Shown here piece after piece: positions 1 through 11,905 of a stretch of 64,000 nt of DNA. The stretch is taken from positions 1 through 64,000 of the forward strand of contig NW_020312107.1 in assembly GCF_002999335.1 (NCBI RefSeq), written 5' to 3'. This stretch comes from Cyclospora cayetanensis. Lineage: Eukaryota; Apicomplexa; Conoidasida; Eucoccidiorida; Eimeriidae. A model generated the notes under the pieces. That model was given only the letters and a program-made list of their open reading frames with translations. It did not search any database and was not told the origin of the DNA. Position 1 is the stretch's first letter. Each line of letters begins with the position of its first letter. A program made the position numbers and the translations under genes.

Positions 1-396
1 TTTGTATGTTTGTTTGTTTGTTTATGTATGTTTATGTGTATGTGTATGTGTATGTGTATGTATTTGTATGTGTATGTGTGTATATGTGTATGTATGTGTA
101 TTTGTTTATGTATGTGTATGTGTATGTATGTATGTGTATGTATATATGTGTGTGTATATATGTATGTATGTGTATGTATGTGTATGTGTATGTATGTATG
201 TATGTATGTATGTGTATGTGTATGTATGTGTATGTGTATGTGTATGTGTATGTATGTGTATGTGTATGTGTATGTGCATGTATGTGTATGTGTATGTATG
301 TATGTGTATGTATGTATGTGTATGTATATGTGTATGTATGTGTATGTATGTGTATGTGTATGTATGTATGTATGTATGTATGTGTATGTGTATGTA

Positions 397-433
<37 letters not shown>

Positions 434-592
434 GTATGTATATGTGTATGTATGTATGTGTATGTATGTATGTGTATGTATATGTAGGTATGTGTATGTG
501 TATGTGTATGTGTATGTATGTATGTGTGTGTATGTAGGTATGTGTATGTATGTATGTGTGTGTATGTAGGTATGTGTATGTATGTATATGTG
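1..592. repeat. TG-rich satellite, (TGTATG)n and variants
   Basis: Almost pure alternation of TGTATG, TGTG and TATG units fills the left edge. All three forward frames are open through it because the repeat has no stop on this strand, giving MYVYVCVC-type translations that are not genes. It is followed at about 600-645 by short AGCTAGC/GGCTGGCC palindromic sequence. It may be an intron or the upstream spacer of the large gene that follows. Confidence 0.95.
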
Positions 593-984
593 TTCGAGTG
601 CTAGCTTGGTAGCTAGCTAGCTGGCTGGCCAGCTAGCTAGCCAGTGTGTGTCGATTTGCGCGTGCTGGAGCCTCTGCAACATGGGGAGGAGTCTTTTAGG
701 GGTGTGGCTGATTTCTTTGTACCTACGAGCAATGCGCTGAAACGCGGATACAGTGTGCGCTGCGGGCTAATGAGGAGGGGAAGGGGGCGTGGGAGCGATT
801 GGTAATACCAGTTGCGTCTCCTTTCCTTTTTTCCGATGCGTGTTGCGACGGGGGATAAATATTCAACCGTCTTGTCTCGGCAGTCTAGAGGGTTGTGTGT
901 GTGTGTGTGGTGGGGCTATGCTTCTAAGGGGCATGCTTCTCGGCCAGACTTGTTCATCGCATCATCGCGTTTTCGCATGCATGC

Positions 985-990
985 ATGCAA

Positions 991-1022
<32 letters not shown>

Positions 1023-1285
1023 GTGTATGTATGTACATGTGTATGTATGTACATGTGTATGTATGTACATGTGTATGTTTGTACATGTATGTGTATATAT
1101 ATGTACATATGTATATGTGTATGTATGCATCTATATATATGTGTGCATCTATACATATGTGTGCATCTATACATATGTGTGCATCTATATATATGTGCAC
1201 CTATACATATGTGTGCATCTATACATATGTGTGCATCTATATATATGTGTGCATCTATACATGTACATGTATGTGTGTATATATC
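985..1285. repeat. Compound tandem repeat (TATGTATGTACATGTG, then CATCTATACATATGTGTG)
   Basis: Two successive arrays are visible. The first has a roughly 16-bp unit with ACATGTG cores (about 1015-1100). The second has an 18-bp unit of the form GTGCATCTATACATATGT (about 1128-1265). The second array stays open in several frames, giving CIYTYV-type peptides, which are rejected as genes. The array ends just before the first convincing exon, so it probably lies in an intron or the 5' flank of that gene. Confidence 0.9.
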
Positions 1286-1346
1286 TGATGTGCGCAGGGC
1301 CTGCCCTTCTTGCCACCCAGCGAAAGGACGGTCGGTCTCCTTTTAG

Positions 1347-2166
1347 GGTGATATCTTTGGATTTTGGATCGAGCGACGGCGAGAAAATAAGAATGGCTAC
1401 AAGTGTGGCGTTTACGAATGACAGCTCCACGTCGGTGTCTTCCCTAGGGCATGTCGAGTTCGAGATGAGCTATGAGGGAGTTCCCTTGGGCCGCATGCGT
1501 TCAGAGGTTCCCCTGCGGATGGCGCGAGGCAGCAACGTGTACACCTTTCAGGGGGAGTTGCGCCCTCTGCAACTTGCTCTCACGCAGACGGAGAGCACTC
1601 AGCAGACGGAGGAGGCGCAGCAGCACACGCAGATCTTCCTCGACACCTTGGGCTCTATGATGGCGAAGTCGCTCTCTGGACTGCCCGTCGTGATGGATGC
1701 TCGGGGAGTAGACTGCTCTGAACCCGTCTTCCTGCCCGCTGTGCTGGCATCTGCTTTCATCACTCCTGTTCAAGGGCTCTCAGTTGCGGCTCGCGACGGT
1801 GCAGCGAAAGAGGTCAGCGCTGGAATTCTCTCCGAGGCTCCCAACGCCGCTGCAAGGCCTAAAAGGGCCCCCCAACCCAGAGGCGACTCCCCTCTGACTG
1901 CAATGGTGGAAGCGCTTCGGCTCTCCGACGTGCGCATCGAAGAAGATCCAGAAGCAGAAGACTCCGTCCGCGTCGAGGCACTTCTCAAGGCCAGGATTGC
2001 AAACCCTCTTGGACCGAACTCCCCAGTCATCGTCGATCAGGTGCGACCAACAAGGCCTGAAGAGAGAGAAAGGAGAGAGGGAGAGAGAGAGAGAGAAGGG
2101 AGAGAAGGGAGAGACAGAGAGAGAGAGAAGGGAGAGAGGGAGAGACAGATATATATATATATATAT

Positions 2167-2206
<40 letters not shown>

Positions 2207-5097
2207 GTAGAGAGATATAAAGAGAGAGATGTATAAAGAGAGAGAGATATAAAGAGAGAGATATATAAAGAGAGAGATATAAAGAGACAGATAAAGAGAG
2301 AGATATATATAAAGAAAGAGAGATAAAGAGAGAGAGAGATAGATAAAGAGAGAGAGAGCGCTTTCGGTTTGCCGTCTGTCTCCACAGTATTATGAGAATC
2401 TCGTGCTCCTAAGGCCTCCTGCTTCCTCCCGTAGCTTGCTCGTGCAAGTTCTCTTTTTAGCCTTGTGCATCGCTCATCGGAGGGGATTATTGATAGGCCT
2501 TTTAAAATGTGTCTTGCGTGGGCAGCTGCATGCACCCCCAGTTTCTGCCTCTGCGCTCTCCCCCGAACAGTAGCTCTTCCCCAATCTGCGGAGCTGCTGC
2601 TTGCTGCGTTCTCTTGAGGGGCTTGCATGCGTTTCGCAGGGAGCTCCCTCCTTCCCTTTTTTTCTCACTGGCTTTGACGCCTTTTCTGCCCGTCTGCATG
2701 CTTTGTTCAGCTCACCTTCGAAGCCACAATGCATGTGGACTCCCCCGAGGGGCCTCGTATTGGAGTCATCACTGCGTCTATGGTTTCAGTGGCCCCTCCT
2801 CAGAGTGTCTCGGCAGATGCGCCTTGTATGGATGCTGACGACGAGGAGCCGCGAGACTCGGCTCTGGGGTTCCCCTTCTCTTCTCCGCAGACTGCATCCT
2901 CCGTCGGGGGCAGTGCTGCTGCTGCGTCTCCTGCTTCTGCTCCTCCCGTCGTTCGCTTGGTGGGAGGCCCCTCGGATGGAGGAGCTAGTATGGTGAAGCA
3001 CTTGGAAGTTTCGGGGGGATCGCGGAGACGACTCGCCGCAGCGCCAGAAGGCAAGGCACCGGGCCCTTCCTTGCGGACAGAGGCGTGGCTAGACACGTTT
3101 TTTGAGCTGCGTGGGTCGTTGCGTCTCGCTGAGGACGGGAAGGCTTTTGTGGAGCTCGTGAGGCGACTTGCGACAGAGGCTGAGGTGCCTCTCGTGTTCA
3201 CGGATAGCCAGTTGGATGTGGAGGCGCAGTTCGCGCTGGGGAGGCTGTTCCTGCCGAAGATGCAGCTGGATCACGAGCTTCCCATGGCAGGCATGGGAGT
3301 CGTGGAGGCTGTCGAGGTCTCTTCCTTCTCGCTGTTGGGGGAGAAGGCTGGCGGCTGGCTGTTTGCGTCTACCGCAGTGCTTCCTGCGCGCGTTCCCGCC
3401 ACCGTCGCTTTAGGCGCTGTCTCCATGTACCTCTCCTTCGAGGGTCTGCCTCTCGGCTTCCTAGCCACTCAGAGCCTCGTCGTTCGGGAAGGCCTCAACG
3501 ATGTGTTTGTGGTGGGGTTGTTGAGGCCCGAGGGGCTCAGGAGTGAGGTCCTAGAGACACTCTCGAAGTTTTTCTCCGCTGCAGTCGCGTCGCCGTCGCG
3601 CGCTTCTTCCGGCAGACCCCACATGCAGCTCACTCTGTCGACAGAGCAACAAGGCGCAGCCATGGAGATGCTGCGAACCTACATGACGCAGCCCCCTCCC
3701 GCTTCCCCTTCCTCCTTCTCCTCCTCCGCTGCGTCTCCCGAGGCTCGCGGCGCCTCGACGGGAGCGCCCGCCAAGTGGCTGAGGGCAGCCATGGAGGGCC
3801 TGACGCTGCAGCTGCCCGTCCCTTCGCTGGGGGATGTCTCTTCCCGCGTGCAAGGCGTCGATATGGAGGCTTTGCATATCAACTGGCCCCTCGTCTCAGA
3901 CTATACAGTCCCCCTGATGGGTTTGTCGCTCTTGAGACTCTCGAACCCCCTAGGACCGCGCGTGCCGATGCACCTGCGACACCTCTCTCTGGAAGCGAAG
4001 GTGGCAGCTCTGGTCGAAGCAGAGGCCCCCTTGGTGCCCACCCCGGGGGGGCCCCTCGTGCCGCTGACGGGGGCGCCATCTGCGGCTCCCAAGATCCTCG
4101 TGCCGCTGGGAGCGATGCGCGCCGAATTGACGGACCTGACGTGCAAAGCCGTCGGCAGCGGCGCGTCGAACGCGCTTCAGGAGGGGCACCCCCTCCTGGG
4201 ACCCATAGGCGATCTTCCAGCCGTCACTGAAGACGCAGGAATGATCGAGATCAGAGCTCCGCTGCAGACTGCCATCGAGATCACGGAAGGCTCCCTTGGC
4301 CCACACAACTTTGGCATGTTTGCTGCTGCATTTGTGGAGCAACAAACAGTGCGCCTCGAGTTCATGGGCACGGCTGACTGCCTCGTCGAGACTCCTTTCG
4401 GAGTTGTCAAAGTCTCGCAAGTGGAGCTCCACAATGCTATGGACATCCCTGGCTTAGGCGGTCTTCACAATATCACCTACGCGGATTTCAAAGTCTTGGG
4501 GATTGGAGATGTTGAGGCGCACCTCTCCAGAGCCACGGCATCCGAAGAGGAAGAAGAAGAGGCTCCAGAAGAGCCACAGCAAAACGCTGCCTCAGACGCG
4601 ACAGCCTCAACAGTACAGGGTATCCTCATGGACCTTACAGTGCTCGTTCAGAGCTCAGCAGACACCTCCGCGCAACTCGGGGAAACAGAGCTGCTCCTCT
4701 CCTTCATGGGTTCCCCTATAGGCCGCATGCGGACAGCCAAGGCTGCCTTCGAAAAAGGCGCAAATCGCTTGAGACTTCAAGGTGTGTGTGTGTGTGTGCT
4801 GCTCAACGCCAGTGCTGACCACGTACAGATACATAGGTGTGGGTATATGTGGGTGTGTGCCAACGCACGGCGACTTTCCTTCCTTCCCCTCCCCCCTCTC
4901 CTTCCCTCCCCCCTCTCCTTCCCTCCCCCCGTCTGGTGCTGTGGAGGAGGCTACATGCAAAGGGGGATGCTCGTGGTAGTTCTACTGCTGGAATTCGCAG
5001 CACATCGTTTCGGGTAAAATACTTTTAAGACAGCTTTGGCATGCGCTCAGTCGGTCTGTTTTTGTGTGGCCCTCTCACTATATATATATATATACAC

Positions 5098-5138
<41 letters not shown>

Positions 5139-8100
5139 TTGATGTGTGTCTGTGTGTGATATTTTTTTAGGCGCGCTGCTGCTGACCAAGGGAAGTGAGG
5201 CGAGTCTGTCGCAGATGTTTTCAGCTGTGGTAGCTGAGATGCCTGTGGCTCTTGAAGTATCCATCGTGAAGGTGTTCTTGCCGTCGGGGGATGAAGCGCC
5301 TCTGTGGCTATCGGAGGGTTTGAGCCTTGTGCGTTTGAGGCCCTTAGTGCCTCCTCTGTCGGCGTTGTTCCCAGGACTGGATCCGCGGCATTTGCTGCGG
5401 GAGTTGCAGGTTGGCACGGTGTCTGTACACCTCGATGCAGCGCAGGCGGATCGCTTCACAATTACGGCGAACGTGCAGGCTACGGCGATATGCCCCTTCG
5501 GCGCTGTGGTTCCTCTTGCAGTTCGGGGAGCAGCTTTCGAGTTGCAGCTGCTGGGGGGAGATGGGCTGGAGATCGGATCAGTCACATCGACAACGCCTGC
5601 TGCGGCGGAAGCAGCGGAGGCACCCGAGATCACAACGCAGCTGGAGGTGCAGCCGGGAGGGGAGGAGACGCTCTTGGTGATTAGCATGAGGACGGAGGCA
5701 GTCATCGAGCTCGCAGGGGGGGGTGCTCCTCTTGGACGGTGGATTCGAGAGGCTCTGCATGGATCAGGCAGTCTTGAGCCATTTTTGGCACGAGGCTCTG
5801 CAGCAGTGGTGTTGGACGTTGGAGGCTTCTCGCAGCTCCTTGTTCGAGGACTGCAAATCGACAGTTCCTTCTCCTTCGGATCCGAGGCTTCCGCCGATGC
5901 GTCCTCTGTTATGGTGGCTGCCGATACACCCGATGCGGCCGTGGGTGTATCGACAGCCGCAGCTGCTGCGGAAGCGAGAGGCGCAGCGGCACCCTATGGA
6001 GGCTCAGCGCTCCTGCCGCAGGTCGATTTTCTGCGTATTTTAGGCCCAGTTTCTTCGGAGGGGGGGAAGAAAGGAGGCCTTGCATTTGAAGGGGAGGCGT
6101 CGTTCTCGATGCCCGTTCCTGTGCGCATGCTTTTGCCCCCCCTGCACCTGAAGGCGAGGTACGGAAGCACACTCATTGCGGAGCTAGAAACGGAGTCGAT
6201 AAGCCTCCAGCCCAGGCCCAGTAGAACCGCTGCGCGCTTTTCGGGAACGCTGCTCCAACAGACTACCTCCGAAGGTCTTCAAGATCTCAATGCCTTAGCT
6301 GCGGAGACTGTGAAGGGCCTTATCCTCGGCGAAGCTGCCAGCGAAATTGCAGGCGGGGGAGCCGCTTCTCCCCAGCAAAAGCAGCTAGGCCCCGTGCTGC
6401 AGATAGAGGCAACGGTGCAGTCTTCGCAGTCTTCAGCTTCTGCGCCACGGTGGTTGCTGGACGCCATTCAAGGAACCATTCTGGAAGCTCCTGTCATGGG
6501 TTCGCAGCTGCTGTCTCCGACGACAGTCCGAGAAGTGCAGCTGCGAGACACGGAGATCGACGCAACAGGATCTGGCGTCTCGGGGTCTCTCTCGGTGACT
6601 TCTAGAGTCTCTCTCGTCTTGGAGGCTTTCTTTGGGGAGGGAGCTCCTCTCGTGGTCGAGGGGCTGAGAGTGGAAGCTGCAATTTTGGATCCGAAGAGTG
6701 GTGTGGCATTAGCAGTCGTGAAGAGCGTGCACTCTATGGCGGGAGCAGCGCGTGTGAAGGACGGCGATGTGGCTCTGGATCCCCCGGCGACGATAAGGGC
6801 TTTGCCGAACGGGCTGCTTTCTGCAGATCTCTCCATGAAGCTGCTGATGGACGTTTTAGACGAGGAAGCCTTTGCAGACTTTGCCGTGACTGCCATCCAG
6901 GGAACGGCGGCGACACAGATCCTGCTGGAGGGCACGGTGTCGATAAATTTGCAAACTCCTCTGGGCTTGCTTTCCTTGGAGGGGCTGCATGTGCGGCAGA
7001 GTGTGCCTATAGACGGCCTCAGTGCAACTGTGGGAGCCTTGACTGACGACAGCCTGCGGGTGCTCTCCTTCTCCGTAGAAGACGTGACGCTAGATGGCAG
7101 TGGGGGGCGAGACAGCTTGTCTTTTGTTGTGGATGTCATTGTGGGAAAAAATGCATCGCCAGGAGGATCTGACGACATGCAGATACGCACTGGGGCGCTC
7201 AGCTTCTCCCTCGTGGATGCCACTGACGGCCGCATTGTTGGGGAGGGGTCTGTGCCTGCGGCAGTTCTCGGAGGGGGTGACAGTCATCCTATGCGCATCT
7301 CTGGCATGCTTTATGCTCCGAGCGAGGATCGGCGGCGTGGAAAATCTCGCCTGGCGACGTTCATGAGCAAGGCCATCAACGGGGAGCCTCTTGGGGTGTA
7401 CGTACACTGGAGAGACGACCCTTCAAATCCGAGACCCTCTTGGATGGGCCGAGTCGTGGATAGCCTGCACCTCAATCCAAGTATTGCAGGGTATGCGTCT
7501 TAACCCGATGCAGTTGCATCGCGTAGAGCCTTAGTGTCAGGGGTAAAGGCAGAGAGGGTGGCAAAGAAATTGCACGAAGTCTTAAAAGAAAGCAGCGGAT
7601 GGGTAGCTCCAGTGTGGCTGCTGTTGCGTGTGCTGGGATACTTTTGACTCTCGGGTGTTGCGAAGAGGGGACATAAGTTGTTCGGCACAAAGCGTTGCTA
7701 GTTGGAGATTGGGGGGATGTAGCTCATCAGGAGGATGTCAAAAATAGGGTGTGTCGTGGTTTGCTGTGTAATTTGCTGTGTAGTTTGCTGTATAATTTGC
7801 TGTGTAATTTGCTGTGTAGTGTGCTGTATAGTTTGCTATGTAGTTTGCTATGTAGTTTGCTGTGTAGTTTGCTGTGTAGTTTGCTGTATAGTTTGCTATG
7901 TAGTTTGCTGTGTAGTTTGCTGTGCAGTTTGCTGTGCAGTTTGCTGTGTAGTTTGCTGTGTAGTGTGCTATGTATTGTGCTATGTAGTTTGCTGTGCAGT
8001 TTGCTGTGTAGTTTGCTGTGCAGTTTGCTGCGTAGTGTGACGTAGTGTTCTAAGTAGGTTGCTGTATTTTTTGCTGTGTCGCTTGCAGCTGTTGTTGGTT

Positions 8101-11100
8101 TTTGGAGGTTGCGTGTTTTGGCGTGTGTAATGTGGAGTCTCTGCTGGGGCGAATGGATGCGATGGGTTGCGCAGGCTTGAAACGTCTTTGAGTTTGTTGG
8201 AGAGTTTAGGATTTAGGGGGCTGAGGATAAACACGGAGACACCTGATGCGGTTGGGGTGTCTGCGCTCGTGGACGTGACGTTGAGGAGTCCATTGGGTTC
8301 TCAAGTGCCTTTGCATTTGGATAAGGTGTCGGGGATTGTCGAGCTTTTTGGTTTGGAAGGAGAGGGTTCCCCGATGGCGGCTTTGGCGATGGAATCGCGC
8401 AGCCCTTTGGCACAGGTTCAGGAAGGGGATGTGTTGCATGTGACGCTACAGCTGGATCAGACTCGAGATTCTCTGCGGTTATCGGACGAGGGTCGTGCCT
8501 TTGCAGACTTTGTGTCGCATCAAATAAACGTTGGACCCTCGCTGCTCATGTATAAGGCTCGCGTTTCGGCTGTTGTGCAGTCTCCCTTTGGCATCCTTGC
8601 AGTCTCCGATTTCGAGGTGAAGGGTCACAGCAGTTTGCTGGAGGGAGGTTCTGTGGATGCGAATGGCAGTGCTCTGTCTGATATCGAGTTTACCGTCGAC
8701 GGGATTGAGTTCGAGCCTCCTCCGGATGGCAGGAAAGCCTTGGGTTTTTCTGTCAGCGTGGAGCTCCGCATTCCATTGGATTTGAGCATGCATCTTGGTC
8801 CAGTCGCCTTCCAGCTGCTCTTTGATGCGACTGCTGCTGACCTTGTTGGAGACGCGACGCAGGAAGGAGAAGATCCTGCGACGTCGCAGTCTCTTCGAGA
8901 GGAGTTGTTGTTGTCGCCAGGCGTGGTCTCCTTGGGAGTCTTAGAGGTTCCTGAGTTGAAGCTGCAGGGCGGGGAAGCGCGTCTGACGGCTCGTGGGTAT
9001 ATACAGCCTGCGCAGGAGGATCTTCCCTACGTCTCGGCGTTTATTTCTCGCTTGCTGAGCAGCGCATCTCCGGACGTGGTGCTGAAGGGGCTGAGTGCTT
9101 CTCTTCCTGGGGGGCAGCCCGCTCCTGAATGGCTGCAGTCTGCCGTGCGAGGGATCATTGTGTCTGCGCCTTTGCCTCCCGTGAGCTCCTTGGTAGCTTC
9201 GACTTTCTCCGACTTGCGGCTTGAAAACATGAGGCTCAAGGCGCTTCCTGCAGGAGAAGGCGAAAGCGGGGTTCAGCTGGGAGCCACCATCGAGACTACC
9301 GTCAAGAATCCGCTGGGGGAAGGTTCTCCGATCAATATCAAGCGCATCGGTGTGGACATACAGCTGTTCGAAACGGAGCAGTCGTCTGGAGAGGCAGAGG
9401 AGGAGGGGGAGCAACAGCAGCAGGAGCAACCGCAGCAGGAGCAGCAGCAGCAGCAAGAGATGCTTGGAGAGGAAAACGGGGGGGGTTCTCCAGCGCGGCG
9501 TCTGCAGGAGAGGCCTTTGACAACAAGTTCTTCTGGGGAAGCCTTCGCTCTCGCCTCGAGACGTCTGATTGGACGCTTGGTGGTGCAAGAGAAGGCTGTG
9601 CAGCAGCGGGGGTCTGTAGTCGCCATTGAAGTGTCTGAGACGCTTGCGTTCACGGATAGCGGAGAGGCCTTCTCCTCACTAGCCCTTGAAATGATGCAGC
9701 ACACAACTGCGATTCGTGTGGGGGTTCTAGGCACTGCGTCGGTGCAGCTGGAGTCGATCATTGGCGAGCTGCACCTTCACGGAGTGCCGCTGCACTCCGT
9801 GGTGTCTATACAGGGCCTAGGCCTCTTCCAGGCTGACACTCTCAGAGCGCTTGCGAAGTCAGCGCTCGAGAACCTCCGCATCTTCGATCTGCCGCCCAGC
9901 ACTGCGCGAGCGGGTGGAACGGAGGACGTGCTTGTGGCTAGCAGCAGCAGTTGGAGCAGGAGCAGCAGTGACATTCCTTTCGGCAGTAGCGTGGGCGCAG
10001 GAGCACTGACTTCCCCGCGGCTCCCCAGAGCGTTAGCCTTGGAAACAGTGGTGCAAATGCCAGCCTCGAAGGTGGCAGTAGATCTGAGCAGCCTGGTGTT
10101 CACAGTTGGATTTGAAGGCGAGGCGCTAGCTGCAGTCGTGGTGCCTTCCATGCAGCTGAAGGGGGGCGGGGGGGACGGCGAGTTGGTTGGGCTCACGGGG
10201 GTTGTTAAACCGACGAGCAACGCCTCTTTTTCGCGCCTGGCTTCGAGCTTTTTCAAGGGGAGCAGCTACGCAGTGCAGATCGTGGGAGCTCCAGAGGCGT
10301 TTGAAGCCTCCGCGAGCTCAACGCACGGACTGGCACTGACGTTCTCAGGCATGAGGAGCACTGCCATGCCTCCGCTGTGGGTTCGAAGGGTTCTCGCGGG
10401 AGTCTCCTTCGAGGTTCCCGTGGCGCGTGCTGTGGAGGGGGGCCCCTCTCAGGCGCAGAACCTCATGAGAGAAGTTCAGGTGCTAGGCGTGGATGTCGAT
10501 ATGTCTGGCTCAAGGAATCCGTTCGTGGAAGTCGACTTCGTGGCGTCATACACGTTCCCTCCTCAGTTCAACGTCAGACACAAGGTATGAGGGAGAGACA
10601 GCGGGAAGAGGGGGGGGGAAGGAGAGCTCGCTCTGTATTCTGAGGAGGAGGGAGGTTCGATGGAGGGGTTCGGACTGTGCAGCCTCGCGTAGTAGACGCA
10701 TGACGAAGAGCGTGGTGTGGCTGCTGTAGTCTTGAAGGAAGCAGTTGGGGAGACGTAGTGGCGAGTCGGCAGCACAGGAGGAGGGAGAGGGGGGTAGGGG
10801 CAGGGGCTTTGCGATTTTTGCTTTTCCCCCAGATTTCAACTGGCTCGGAGGGTGAACTCGATGATTTTTTAGAGGAAGGGGGGTAGAGGAGAGGGAAGCT
10901 TGCTGCAGCGGTGTCGGTGTATGAATTGTTGTAGAAATGCGCGTGCGTGTGGTTTAAGCCAGTGGTGTCGAGAGGGGTCGCGTTCTCGTAAAAAGGTGCA
11001 AGACTGGCGAAATGTAGCGTCTTTTTCGTGGTTTTTCTGCCCTCCGCATGCAGGTGCAGTCCATGGAGGGAGAGCTGCTGCTGCATACCCCTGGATCGAC

Positions 11101-11835
11101 AGAACCTGTCGCTCAGTTGGTGGTAAAAGACTTGGTAGTGCTTGGGCAGGAGCCCTCTGCGGCAGACTCGCGTCTTCACGTGGAGTTGAGACCTACGGAG
11201 CTTGTGGTGTTTTCTGGTAGAGAGAAGACTTTCTCGCAGCTCGTGCAGGATACAGTCAACTCTTCAGATAGCCTCTCTGTTGATGTAATGGGAGACATAC
11301 GTGTCAGTGTCGAGACTGCTGTCGGCTTGCTCACCGTTGCCATGCCAGTGCAAGTCACGCAGACGATTCAAGGTACGCCTTGGTGCTTTGCTCCCAACTG
11401 GATAGGATACGATGGATTTAGATAGAATACGATGGATTTAGATAGAATAGGATTTGGGGGGAAGGCATCTGAATCATCTAATTGCTTCCTTTTTTGTCTT
11501 TTTGCCTCCCTTGCCTCCTTCTCTTTCTCCTCCACCGTCCCTCGCCCTCCGTGCCCTCCAGTCTGTCTTTACACTGCAGCAGCAGCAGACTGCTGGAGGT
11601 GTATGGCCTCTGCAGCCTGCTGGGCATTAGAGTGAATTTGTGTATTTAGTGGGGTACCCTGTTCGCCACGGCGTGTATGTATGTGTATGTGTATATGTGT
11701 ATGTGTATATGTGTATGTGTATATGTGTATGTATGTATATGTGTATGTACATATGTGTATGTATGTATATGTATGTATGTGAATGTGTATGTATATAATA
11801 TATATATATATATATATATGTATATACATATATAC

Positions 11836-11905
<70 letters not shown>

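Noticed and set aside
2..569. Three overlapping ORFs encoding MYVCVCVY-type proteins
   Set aside because: They are translations of the (TGTATG)n satellite, open in all frames because the repeat has no stops on that strand.
7695..8045. LLCSLLCS / VVCCVVCC ORFs as a Cys-rich protein
   Set aside because: They come from the 12-bp tandem repeat, and flanking exons join exactly when this is removed as an intron.
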